From contig NZ_FNIB01000004.1 in NCBI RefSeq assembly GCF_900103805.1, forward strand, positions 248,001-312,000: a DNA stretch of 64,000 nt, in the 5' to 3' direction. The translations under genes were made by a program, and so were the position numbers. The stretch comes from Cryobacterium flavum (GTDB lineage Bacteria > Actinomycetota > Actinomycetes > Actinomycetales > Microbacteriaceae). Position 1 is the stretch's first letter. Every line of letters starts with the position of its first letter. This document shows positions 1 through 8,106 of this stretch, one piece after another. Under the pieces are notes generated by a model. That model saw nothing but the letters and a program-made list of their open reading frames with translations, ran no database searches and was not told the origin of the DNA.

Positions 1-924
1 GACCTCGACGAAACCTACGAGTGGGGCATCGAAGAACTCGCCCGCATGGTCGACGAGCAAGAGAAGGTCGCCGGTGAGATCAAACCCGGCGCGAGCGTAC
101 TCGAAGCCATCGCCTACCTCGACACCGACCCGAGCCGCAAACTGCACGGCACCCAGGCCCTGCAAGAGTGGATGCAGCGCACCAGCGACAAGGCCGTCGC
201 GGACCTCGCCGAGACCCAGTTCGACATCCCCGACGAAATCAAGACCATCGAGTGCATGATCGCCCCCACCCAGGAAGGCGGCATCTACTACACCGGACCC
301 ACCGACGACTTCTCCCGGCCCGGACGAATGTGGTGGTCGGTGCCCGTCGGTGTGACGGAATTCGACACCTGGCGCGAGCTCACCACGGTGTACCACGAGG
401 GTGTCCCCGGTCACCACCTGCAGATCGGCCAGGCCGTCTATAACCGGGCCAAGCTCAACACCTGGCGTCGGCAGCTCGCCGGCACCAGCGGCCACGCCGA
501 GGGCTGGGCCCTCTACGCGGAACGCCTCATGGAACAGCTCGGTTACCTCGACGACCCGGCCGACCGTCTCGGCATGCTCGACGGCCAGCGGATGCGCGCC
601 GCTCGCGTCGTGCTCGACATCGGTGTGCACCTGGGCAAGACCCGGCCCGACGGTTCCGGCCCGTGGACCGCGGACTACGCCTTCGAATTTCTCGGTCAGA
701 ACGTCAATATGAACGAGAGCTTCGTCAAATTCGAGGTCAACCGCTACCTCGGCTGGCCGGGCCAGGCGCCGTCCTACAAAGTCGGACAGCGCATCTGGGA
801 GCAACTCCGCGATGCCGCGAAAGCGCGCCAAGGTGATGCCTTCTCGATCAAGGAATTCCACCGCACTGCCCTGGATTTGGGCGGCGTGGGTCTCGACACC
901 CTGCGGTCGGCCTTGCTGAAGTAG
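1..924 (+). CDS. DUF885 family protein (3' part of gene)
   Basis: The frame is open from base 1, so the N-terminal part lies outside the window; 307 codons are visible. A gluzincin-like H-E-G-V-P-G-H-H motif is encoded at 394-417 and is followed about 30 codons later by E-G-W-A-L-Y-A-E-R, both typical of DUF885 proteins, which are long, peptidase-like proteins thought to bind zinc. The substrate is unknown for most family members. It ends just before the rpsA promoter region and no terminator hairpin is evident after its stop. The family call is secure; enzymatic activity is inference. Confidence 0.9.
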   Translation, partial: DLDETYEWGIEELARMVDEQEKVAGEIKPGASVLEAIAYLDTDPSRKLHGTQALQEWMQRTSDKAVADLAETQFDIPDEIKTIECMIAPTQEGGIYYTGPTDDFSRPGRMWWSVPVGVTEFDTWRELTTVYHEGVPGHHLQIGQAVYNRAKLNTWRRQLAGTSGHAEGWALYAERLMEQLGYLDDPADRLGMLDGQRMRAARVVLDIGVHLGKTRPDGSGPWTADYAFEFLGQNVNMNESFVKFEVNRYLGWPGQAPSYKVGQRIWEQLRDAAKARQGDAFSIKEFHRTALDLGGVGLDTLRSALLK

Positions 925-963
925 GGCATCCGCTGGAGTAGTCAGGCGAGAAGTCTGGTCAAG

Positions 964-993
964 TTGCCTGCGGGGGAGTCTGGTAGCTAGGAT
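964..993 (+). promoter_or_regulatory. Putative rpsA promoter
   Basis: TTGCCT (964-969) and TAGGAT (988-993) are separated by 18 bases, a plausible -35/-10 pair for the housekeeping sigma factor. It would give rpsA a leader of roughly 130 bases. Confidence 0.45.
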
Positions 994-1130
994 AGAGTGT
1001 CACATTTGTGGCGCCCTATCCGCTGCCATGCGCGGAGCGTTCCCCGGGTTTTTGTACCGCGGAACAACTAAAACACCTGAACGAATTTTTGCGTGTGGCC
1101 CGATTATGTCCATCCTGGAGCAACTACTAC

Positions 1131-2585
1131 ATGACAATCGCAACGACCGAACGGGCACCCAAGCAGGTCGCCATCAACGACATTGGATCTGCTGAGGACT
1201 TTCTTGCCGCGGTCGAAAAGACTCTGAAATTCTTCAACGACGGAGACCTCATCGAGGGCACCGTCGTGAAGATCGACCGCGACGAGGTTCTCCTCGACGT
1301 TGGGTACAAGACCGAGGGTGTCATTCCCTCCCGCGAACTTTCCATCAAGCACGACGTTGACCCCTCCGAGGTCGTCAAGGTCGGCGACCTGGTCGAGGCC
1401 CTCGTTCTTCAGAAGGAAGACAAAGAAGGCCGCCTCATCCTGTCCAAGAAGCGCGCTCAGTACGAGCGTGCATGGGGCGACGTTGAGAAGATCAAGGAGT
1501 CCGACGGTGTTGTCACCGGTTCGGTCATCGAGGTCGTCAAGGGTGGACTCATCGTCGACATCGGCCTGCGCGGCTTCCTTCCGGCATCGCTCATCGAACT
1601 TCGTCGCGTTCGCGACCTGACCCCGTACCTGGGCCAGGAAATCGAAGCGAAGATCCTCGAGCTCGACAAGAACCGCAACAACGTTGTGCTGTCGCGTCGC
1701 GCCCTGCTCGAGCAGACGCAAAGCGAAAGTCGCACCACGTTCCTCAACAACCTCCAGAAGGGACAGGTCCGCAAGGGCGTTGTCTCCTCAATCGTCAACT
1801 TCGGTGCGTTCGTCGACCTCGGCGGCGTTGATGGTCTGGTCCACGTTTCCGAGCTCAGCTGGAAGCACATTGAGCACGCCAGCGAGGTCGTCGAAGTTGG
1901 CCAGGAAGTCACCGTCGAGATCCTCGAAGTTGACCTCGACCGCGAGCGTGTCTCCCTGTCGCTCAAGGCAACGCAGGAAGACCCGTGGCAGGTATTCGCC
2001 CGCACCCACGCCATCGGCCAGGTTGCACCGGGTAAGGTCACCAAGCTCGTTCCGTTCGGCGCGTTCGTTCGCGTTGCCGAGGGCATCGAGGGACTCGTGC
2101 ACATCAGCGAGCTGTCCGGCAAGCACGTTGAGCTCGCCGAGCAGGTTGTCTCGGTCGGCGACGAGGTCTTCGTCAAGGTCATCGACATCGACCTCGAGCG
2201 TCGCCGCATCTCGCTCAGCCTCAAGCAGGCCAACGATGGCGTCGACCCCGACGGCACCGAGTTCGACCCGGCGCTCTACGGAATGCTCACCGAGTACGAC
2301 GATAAGGGCCAGTACAAGTACCCCGAAGGCTTCGACTCCGAGACCAACGAGTGGCGCGAAGGCTTTGACGAGCAGCGCGAAAAGTGGGAGCAGGACTACG
2401 CTGCAGCCCAGGCTCGCTGGGAAGCCCACAAGAAGCAGGTTTCGACCGCGAACGACGAAATCGCTGCCCCCAGCGACGTCGCACCGGCCGGCTCTGCCTT
2501 CTCGAGCGAGTCGGCTGGCGCCGGCACGCTCGCCGACGACGAAGCACTCGCGGCCCTCCGCGAGAAGCTCTCCGGCGGCAACTAG
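1131..2585 (+). CDS. rpsA: 30S ribosomal protein S1
   Basis: A 484-residue protein with four S1 (OB-fold) RNA-binding repeats and an acidic, Ala/Glu-rich tail, the usual actinobacterial S1 layout. S1 brings mRNA to the 30S subunit. The start at 1131 (M-T-I-A-T-T-E) is chosen because the S1 family begins here and a GGAG lies at 1117-1120; the frame also runs upstream to 1008, but that extension is Cys/Pro/Trp-rich and unlike S1. An intrinsic terminator follows at 2624. In actinobacteria rpsA commonly lies near coaE and uvrB, as here. Confidence 0.97.
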   Translation: MTIATTERAPKQVAINDIGSAEDFLAAVEKTLKFFNDGDLIEGTVVKIDRDEVLLDVGYKTEGVIPSRELSIKHDVDPSEVVKVGDLVEALVLQKEDKEGRLILSKKRAQYERAWGDVEKIKESDGVVTGSVIEVVKGGLIVDIGLRGFLPASLIELRRVRDLTPYLGQEIEAKILELDKNRNNVVLSRRALLEQTQSESRTTFLNNLQKGQVRKGVVSSIVNFGAFVDLGGVDGLVHVSELSWKHIEHASEVVEVGQEVTVEILEVDLDRERVSLSLKATQEDPWQVFARTHAIGQVAPGKVTKLVPFGAFVRVAEGIEGLVHISELSGKHVELAEQVVSVGDEVFVKVIDIDLERRRISLSLKQANDGVDPDGTEFDPALYGMLTEYDDKGQYKYPEGFDSETNEWREGFDEQREKWEQDYAAAQARWEAHKKQVSTANDEIAAPSDVAPAGSAFSSESAGAGTLADDEALAALREKLSGGN

Positions 2586-2894
2586 CAGCACAGCTTCACA
2601 GTTGCGCAGTAAACGGCGCAGGGCGGGCCGCATCCTTCGGGGTGCGGTCCGTTTTTTCGTACGACGTTCGCAAGCGGATGGCGGTCTCGCGACCGCGCGC
2701 AATATCCGATGGTAATTGGTCAGGATCACGACTCACGGAACTCTTCGTGCTATACCTGATAGTGAGGAAACGTCCTCTTTTTTGTCGGCATCACGACAGT
2801 AACAAAATTGTCGAACGGATGTGGATTTCCCTAGTTACAACCTGTTTCTGGTGGGAACGTGCACGACAGCTTCACAGTCCCATCGGAGAGCCCC
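2586..2894. other. Intergenic region rpsA to hybrid kinase-like gene
   Basis: 309 bases without a gene. It holds the rpsA terminator (2624-2657). The remaining 230 bases are comparatively AT-richer and presumably contain the promoter of the gene at 2895; only weak -35/-10 candidates (TTGTCG at 2808, TAGTTA at 2832) are visible. Confidence 0.5.
2624..2657 (+). terminator. Intrinsic terminator of rpsA
   Basis: A 12-pair GC-rich stem (with G-U pairs) around a TTCG tetraloop, followed by six T residues at 2652-2657. Confidence 0.9.
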
Positions 2895-5192
2895 ATGAAC
2901 ACCTTTCACCCTGCAGACAGCGCTGACAACAGGGGCGAAGACGATTTTCAAACCCCTGTGGCACCGTCGGGAAGTCAGAGCTTCACCGACGGTTCTGGTG
3001 CATCGTTGTCGGTTGAAGTGCTCAACGAAAGGTTACGTGACCAGCAGTTTTACACTCGATCGCTGATCGAATCAAACATTGATGCGCTCATGACCACCGA
3101 TACCAAGGGCGTCATCACCGACGTCAATCACCAGATGGTGGCCCTGACCGGGCGCACCCGGGACGAACTCATCGGTGCTCCGTGCCGCAACTTCTTCACC
3201 AATCCGACGCGCGCCGACACCGCCATCGCCCGAGTGTTGAAGGAGGACCGGATCACTGATTACGAGCTGACGGTGCGATCCTTTGACGGCACGGAAACCG
3301 TCGTCTCGTACAACGCGGCCACTCTGCGGGATCGTGAGCGCAGAGTCCAGGGCGTTTTCGCGGCAGCCAGAGACGTGACCGAGAGCAAAAAGTTCGAGCG
3401 CGCCCTCCTCGAGAAGAATTTCGCCATGGAGCAGGCGAATGTTGCTCGGGCCGAGTATCTGACTCGCGCCAAGGTCGAGGTGCTGACACCGCTGCAGGCG
3501 ATCGTTTCTTCGGCCAAGGCGCTGAGCAGTGGGGTTGACGGTACGTTGAACGAGGTGCAGCAACGCAGAGTCGACGGCATCTGCGCTGACACCGCCCACC
3601 TGCTGTCCTTGCTCAAAGAACTCATCAGCATGTCCACGGTTGAAACCGGCAACGTCGACTTCTACTATGAACTCGTCGCCGTGCACGGCCTGCTGGTCGC
3701 CAGCGCCGCGTTGGTCGATCAGAGCGGAGACCCCGCAGTTTCGGTCGCTGTCAACGGTACTGAGCAGGTGGGGGACTTTCCGCTCGACACCGACACCACC
3801 GGACAGATTCTGGCGGTCCTGCTGGGCAATGCCGTTATTGCCAGCAAGGGCGAGGACGTATCCGTGCAGGCGCGGATTGTGCCGCGCAGTTCCGTCGGCT
3901 TCCTCGACGGACATCGCCCACACTGGTCGTCACCTTTACCAGAGTTCGGTTTTGCGGAGTTTCTGGAAATTCGAGTGACGGACTCCGGGGTCGGAATCTC
4001 CGAGGCGGATCTGCCTGCCTTGTTCCTTCCCCTGCGACACGGGGAATTCGACGCCGCGTGGAAGTCAAGCGGCAACGGCGTAGGCCTGGCCATGGTGAAA
4101 TTGCTGGCCGAGCTGCAAGAGGGCAGGGTCGGTGTGGAGGGATCTCTGAACGAAGGCGCAACCTTCGGCGTCTGGTTGCCGCGCCATGATCTGTCCGCAG
4201 CGACGGCCCAACCGTCACTGACCGCGGAAAGCAATACTGAGCGAGCAGAGATCCGCGCGGAGAACTCCGATGCATCATTCGAACCAGAACGGGCAGAGTC
4301 CGACGCCGGCCGCGAGCCCGAGAACGACAATGGCGACGCGCTGCTTCAACACGCCACGCAGGATCTGATCGCGGCGGCCAATGCTGACTCGAATGTCGAC
4401 CGTCAGGGTTTCTCGCAGACAGTCGCGGGTTCGACTGTCCCGAGCGGAAGCCCGACGGCTTTGGTGGTTGAGGACGACGCCAAATCCGCCAAGCTCGTTC
4501 GGTTGCTCCTGGAAGCAGAAGGCTTCCAGGTGATTGCAGCGGCAAGCGGCGAGGAAGCGCTCGATCTCGCACAGGGAGTGCCGCTAAGCCTGATCACCCT
4601 CGACGTGCAGCTGCCGGGAATGGACGGCTGGAAGTTTCTACTGAAGCTCCACGATTCTCCGGAACTGGCCTCCATCCCCGTCGTGGTCATTGCCGGATTG
4701 GCCGACATGAGTATGGCATTAAGTCGCGGTGCCGCGGCTGTGCTCGAAAAGCCGCTGCAGCGGGTCGAATTGCAGAACTCGCTCACCCTGCTTGGGTTAC
4801 GCCCTGACCGGGCACATACACGGTGCATCCTCATTGTCGATGAAGACCGCCAAACCGTCGACCAGGTCACTTCGTATTTGGAAGAGCCGGCCTACCGCGT
4901 CGAATCCTCGTCGTCGGGCGAGGCCGCCATCTCTGATGCGCTCAAGTTGACGCCCGACCTGATTCTGATCAATCTCATGATGGAGCACCTCGGCGGGTTC
5001 AAGATTGTGCGGGCGCTGCAGGACCATGCCAGTACTCAGTACATTCCGGTGCTGGTCCTGTCGGCGGGAAAGATCACCGACGATGAACAGGACACGATCG
5101 ACAGCGACCCGGCCCAGCCCGTCGTGACAATGAACAAACCCGACTTCAATCGGGACGCGCTCCTGGCAGAGATCAAACGGGCTCTCGACTGA
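2895..5192 (+). CDS. PAS / degenerate histidine kinase / double receiver protein
   Basis: 765 residues. Order: PAS domain (about 47-161); HisKA-like helices; HATPase_c with an N-box Asn312, the D-S-G-V-G-I box (Asp363) and a G-N-G-V-G-L lid (393); a variable linker; receiver 1 (about 521-635, Asp570 and Lys619 present); receiver 2 (about 644-765). The H-box that should read His-Glu-x-x-Thr-Pro reads V-E-V-L-T-P, with Val194 at the phospho-acceptor position, and receiver 2 has Asn693 in place of the phospho-Asp. The ATP-binding half looks intact. Start 2895 is preferred over GTG 2859 because GGAGAG precedes it. It probably senses a signal through PAS and acts in a phosphorelay or as a pseudokinase scaffold; the partner is unknown and no response regulator gene is adjacent. 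Confidence 0.88.
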   Translation: MNTFHPADSADNRGEDDFQTPVAPSGSQSFTDGSGASLSVEVLNERLRDQQFYTRSLIESNIDALMTTDTKGVITDVNHQMVALTGRTRDELIGAPCRNFFTNPTRADTAIARVLKEDRITDYELTVRSFDGTETVVSYNAATLRDRERRVQGVFAAARDVTESKKFERALLEKNFAMEQANVARAEYLTRAKVEVLTPLQAIVSSAKALSSGVDGTLNEVQQRRVDGICADTAHLLSLLKELISMSTVETGNVDFYYELVAVHGLLVASAALVDQSGDPAVSVAVNGTEQVGDFPLDTDTTGQILAVLLGNAVIASKGEDVSVQARIVPRSSVGFLDGHRPHWSSPLPEFGFAEFLEIRVTDSGVGISEADLPALFLPLRHGEFDAAWKSSGNGVGLAMVKLLAELQEGRVGVEGSLNEGATFGVWLPRHDLSAATAQPSLTAESNTERAEIRAENSDASFEPERAESDAGREPENDNGDALLQHATQDLIAAANADSNVDRQGFSQTVAGSTVPSGSPTALVVEDDAKSAKLVRLLLEAEGFQVIAAASGEEALDLAQGVPLSLITLDVQLPGMDGWKFLLKLHDSPELASIPVVVIAGLADMSMALSRGAAAVLEKPLQRVELQNSLTLLGLRPDRAHTRCILIVDEDRQTVDQVTSYLEEPAYRVESSSSGEAAISDALKLTPDLILINLMMEHLGGFKIVRALQDHASTQYIPVLVLSAGKITDDEQDTIDSDPAQPVVTMNKPDFNRDALLAEIKRALD

Positions 5193-5228
5193 GTGGATGC
5201 TCCCTGTGCCGTCCGCGGGCGAAACAGA

Positions 5229-5234
5229 TAGTCT
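5229..5234 (+). promoter_or_regulatory. -10 hexamer for leaderless coaE
   Basis: TAGTCT ends 6 bases before the coaE ATG at 5241, so transcription should start at or next to the A of the start codon. No Shine-Dalgarno sequence is present and the -35 is poor. Confidence 0.45.
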
Positions 5235-5240
5235 GACGGG

Positions 5241-5906
5241 ATGTATCTGATTGGGCTGACCGGCGGAATCGCCTCGGGCAAGAGCACCGTAGCACAGCGT
5301 CTCAGTGAGCTGGGCGCCGTCGGGATCGACGCCGACCGTCTCGCCCGCGAAGTTGTTGAACGCGGCACCCCGGCACTGGCGGCGATTGCTGAAGAGTTCG
5401 GCTCCGACCTGTTGCTGCCCGACGGCAGCCTGAACCGGCGGGCGCTTGGCGCCATCATCTTTACCGACCCGGTGCGGCGAGAACGGCTGAATGCCATCAC
5501 GCATCCGGCGGTGCGACAGCTCACCCGCGACCGGGTGGCCGAAGCCGCTGCGGCTGACCCGCACGCCATCGTCGTCTACGACGTTCCGCTGCTGGCCGAA
5601 GCCAAGGCCGGCGGCCTGGTCACGTTTGACGTGATCGTCGTCGTGCACGCGGATGCTGCCACCAGAATCCAGCGCATGGTGGACCTGCGCGGCCTGACCC
5701 GCGAGGACGCGACCCATCGCATCTCGGCGCAGGCCAGTGACGCAGAACGTCTGGCTCTGGCCGACGTCGTGATCGACAACACGGGTGGCCTCGACGCGAC
5801 ACTGATTCAGGTTGACGCGCTCTGGGAGGGCGTGCTCACTGCCGAGGCCGACAAGAGTGCGGCGAGCGCCGGCATTCGCTCGCAGGGGTCGAGCGCGCAA
5901 AGCTGA
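5241..5906 (+). CDS. coaE: Dephospho-CoA kinase
   Basis: 221 residues; catalyses the last step of coenzyme A synthesis, phosphorylating the 3'-OH of dephospho-CoA with ATP in the cytosol. The P-loop G-G-I-A-S-G-K-S-T is at residues 8-16, and the family motifs D-A-D and I-T-H-P follow. The Ala/Ser-rich C-terminus is about 15 residues longer than the minimal enzyme. It lies 29 bases upstream of uvrB, but each gene has its own potential -10, so they need not be one operon. Confidence 0.96.
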   Translation: MYLIGLTGGIASGKSTVAQRLSELGAVGIDADRLAREVVERGTPALAAIAEEFGSDLLLPDGSLNRRALGAIIFTDPVRRERLNAITHPAVRQLTRDRVAEAAAADPHAIVVYDVPLLAEAKAGGLVTFDVIVVVHADAATRIQRMVDLRGLTREDATHRISAQASDAERLALADVVIDNTGGLDATLIQVDALWEGVLTAEADKSAASAGIRSQGSSAQS

Positions 5907-5923
5907 GTGTCAGACCCCCTTTG

Positions 5924-5929
5924 TAGAAT
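5924..5929 (+). promoter_or_regulatory. -10 hexamer for leaderless uvrB
   Basis: TAGAAT ends 6 bases upstream of the uvrB ATG (5936). No LexA-type SOS box (TCGAAC-N4-GTTCGA) is visible between coaE and uvrB. Confidence 0.5.
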
Positions 5930-5935
5930 GGAAGC

Positions 5936-7999
5936 ATGGAACCCACGCGCTCTGTGAATCCGTTTGAAGTGGTCAGTGAGTACACGCCGAGCGGCGACCA
6001 GCCGGCGGCGATCGCCGACCTGGCTGCCCGAATCAATGCCGGCGAAACCGACATCGTGCTGCTTGGTGCTACCGGTACCGGTAAGTCCGCCACGACGGCC
6101 TGGCTGATCGAGCAGGTGCAACGCCCGACGCTCGTTCTGGCCCACAACAAGACCCTCGCGGCGCAGCTGGTCAATGAGTTCCGCGACCTCATGCCCAACA
6201 ACGCGGTCGAGTACTTCGTTTCGTATTACGACTACTATCAGCCCGAGGCCTACGTTCCGCAGACCGACACTTTTATCGAGAAGGACTCTTCGATCAACGA
6301 GGAAGTCGAACGATTGCGGCATTCCACCACCAACTCGTTGCTGAGCCGCCGGGACGTGATCGTGGTGTCGACGGTGTCGTGCATCTACGGTCTCGGTACG
6401 CCGCAGGGCTATCTCGATGCCATGATCGCCCTGCAGGTCGGTCAGAAGGTCAGCCGCGACTGGTTGGTGCGCAAATTTGTGGCCATGCAGTACAAGCGCA
6501 ACGATGTCGATTTCTCGCGGGGCAATTTCCGGGTGCGCGGCGACACCATCGAGATCATCCCGATGTACGAAGAGCTCGCTATTCGCATCGAGATGTTCGG
6601 CGACGAGATCGAAGGCCTGTACAGCCTGCATCCGCTCACCGGCGATATCGTCAAGAAGCTCGACTCGGTCTCGGTGTTTCCTGGCTCGCACTACGTTGCG
6701 AGCGATGACGTTATGCGTCGGGCGATCGGTACCATCGAGATCGAACTGGCCGAACGCCTCGAAGTGCTCGAACGTGAAGGCAAGCTGCTCGAAGCCCAGC
6801 GACTGCGTATGCGCACCACCTTCGACCTCGAGATGATGGAGCAGATCGGATTCTGCTCCGGCATTGAGAACTACTCCCGCCACATCGATGCGCGCGAACC
6901 GGGGGAGGCCCCGCACTGCCTGCTGGACTATTTTCCCGACGACTTTCTCATGGTCATCGACGAGTCGCACGTGACCGTGCCGCAGATCGGTGCCATGTAT
7001 GAGGGCGACTCCTCGCGCAAGCGCACCCTGGTCGACCACGGCTTTCGCCTGCCGAGCGCGCTCGATAACCGTCCGCTCAAGTTCAACGAGTTCAAGAATC
7101 GGGTCGGCCAGACGGTGTACCTGTCGGCGACGCCCGGCAAGTACGAGATGGGCATTGCGGATGGCATTGTCGAGCAGATCATCCGCCCGACCGGCCTGAT
7201 CGACCCGCAGATCATCGTGAAGCCGAGCAAGGGCCAGATCGACGACCTGCTCGAAGAGATCAAGAAGCGCACCGAACGCAACGAGCGGGTGCTGGTCACA
7301 ACGCTCACCAAGAAGATGGCCGAGAACCTTACCGACTTTCTCACTGAGGCCGGCGTGCGGGTACGTTACCTGCACTCCGATGTCGACACCTTGCGCCGGG
7401 TCGAGTTGCTCACCGAACTGCGCGCCGGCATTTACGACGTACTCGTCGGCATCAACCTGCTGCGTGAGGGCCTCGACCTGCCCGAGGTGTCGCTCGTCGC
7501 CATTCTCGACGCCGACAAGGAGGGTTTCCTGCGCTCGGCGACGTCCCTTATTCAGACGATCGGGCGTGCCGCCCGTAACGTGTCCGGCGAGGTGCACATG
7601 TACGCCGACCGGCTCACCGCCTCGATGGAGAAGGCGATCGACGAGACCGACCGTCGGCGAGAGAAGCAGGTTGCGTACAACACCCTGCACGGCATCGACC
7701 CGACCCCGCTGCGCAAACGCATTGGCGACATCACCGAAGCGCTCGCTCGCGAGGAGGCCGACACCGCCGAGCTCCTGGCCGGCCGCGATGCCCGGCGCAA
7801 GACGTCGACGCCCAACCGTCGGGTCGGCCTAGCCGCCAACGGTGCCAACGATCTGGAGTCGATCATCGCCGACCTTAACAGACAGATGCTCGAGGCCGCC
7901 GGAGAGCTCAAGTTCGAGCTCGCCGCCCGTCTGCGCGATGAGCTCTCTGAACTCAAGCGCGAACTCCGCCAGATGGAGAAGGCCGGCCACCTGCAGTAG
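5936..7999 (+). CDS. uvrB: UvrABC excinuclease subunit B
   Basis: 687 residues, normal length. UvrB is the damage-verification helicase of nucleotide excision repair, loaded by UvrA and bound by UvrC. Visible: N-terminal G-D-Q-P-A-A-I, Walker A G-A-T-G-T-G-K-S, the [10 protein letters not shown] beta-hairpin that clamps DNA, helicase motif V/VI region [10 protein letters not shown] and Q-T-I-G-R-A-A-R, and a C-terminal UVR coiled-coil motif that contacts UvrC. uvrA and uvrC lie 4.5 kb downstream, separated from uvrB by the minus-strand padR-ABC operon. Confidence 0.98.
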   Translation: MEPTRSVNPFEVVSEYTPSGDQPAAIADLAARINAGETDIVLLGATGTGKSATTAWLIEQVQRPTLVLAHNKTLAAQLVNEFRDLMPNNAVEYFVSYYDYYQPEAYVPQTDTFIEKDSSINEEVERLRHSTTNSLLSRRDVIVVSTVSCIYGLGTPQGYLDAMIALQVGQKVSRDWLVRKFVAMQYKRNDVDFSRGNFRVRGDTIEIIPMYEELAIRIEMFGDEIEGLYSLHPLTGDIVKKLDSVSVFPGSHYVASDDVMRRAIGTIEIELAERLEVLEREGKLLEAQRLRMRTTFDLEMMEQIGFCSGIENYSRHIDAREPGEAPHCLLDYFPDDFLMVIDESHVTVPQIGAMYEGDSSRKRTLVDHGFRLPSALDNRPLKFNEFKNRVGQTVYLSATPGKYEMGIADGIVEQIIRPTGLIDPQIIVKPSKGQIDDLLEEIKKRTERNERVLVTTLTKKMAENLTDFLTEAGVRVRYLHSDVDTLRRVELLTELRAGIYDVLVGINLLREGLDLPEVSLVAILDADKEGFLRSATSLIQTIGRAARNVSGEVHMYADRLTASMEKAIDETDRRREKQVAYNTLHGIDPTPLRKRIGDITEALAREEADTAELLAGRDARRKTSTPNRRVGLAANGANDLESIIADLNRQMLEAAGELKFELAARLRDELSELKRELRQMEKAGHLQ

Positions 8000-8016
8000 C
8001 CGCCGGTCGCACACCC

Positions 8017-8086
8017 CTCGTGGCACGTGTTTGGGAAGCTGGCACTGGTTCAAACACGTGCCAACGTCTCAAGCGAGTGCCACGAG
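8017..8086. repeat. Symmetric four-half-site inverted repeat
   Basis: Between the convergent uvrB and ABC permease genes. TGGCAC occurs at 8021-8026 and 8040-8045, and its complement GTGCCA at 8058-8063 and 8077-8082, all symmetric about 8051/8052 and spaced 19 bases on each side. In addition TGGCACGTGTTTG (8021-8033) is perfectly complementary to 8051-8063, allowing an alternative hairpin, and CTCGTGGCA (8017-8025) matches TGCCACGAG (8078-8086). There is no T-run, so it is not a standard terminator. Confidence 0.8.
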
Positions 8087-8106
8087 AGCGGATGCCGCCG
8101 GCCGGG

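Noticed and set aside
1008-1130. N-terminal extension of S1 from 1008
   Set aside because: Extra residues are unlike any S1 protein; the start at 1131 matches the family and keeps a leader region.
4797-5900. 367-codon minus-strand frame over receiver 2 and coaE
   Set aside because: Opposite two well-supported genes and without a recognisable fold.
5807-7690. 627-codon open frame on the minus strand opposite uvrB
   Set aside because: Mirror frame of a high-GC gene; composition is biased (Asp/Val/Leu/His-rich), no family resemblance, and uvrB covers it entirely.
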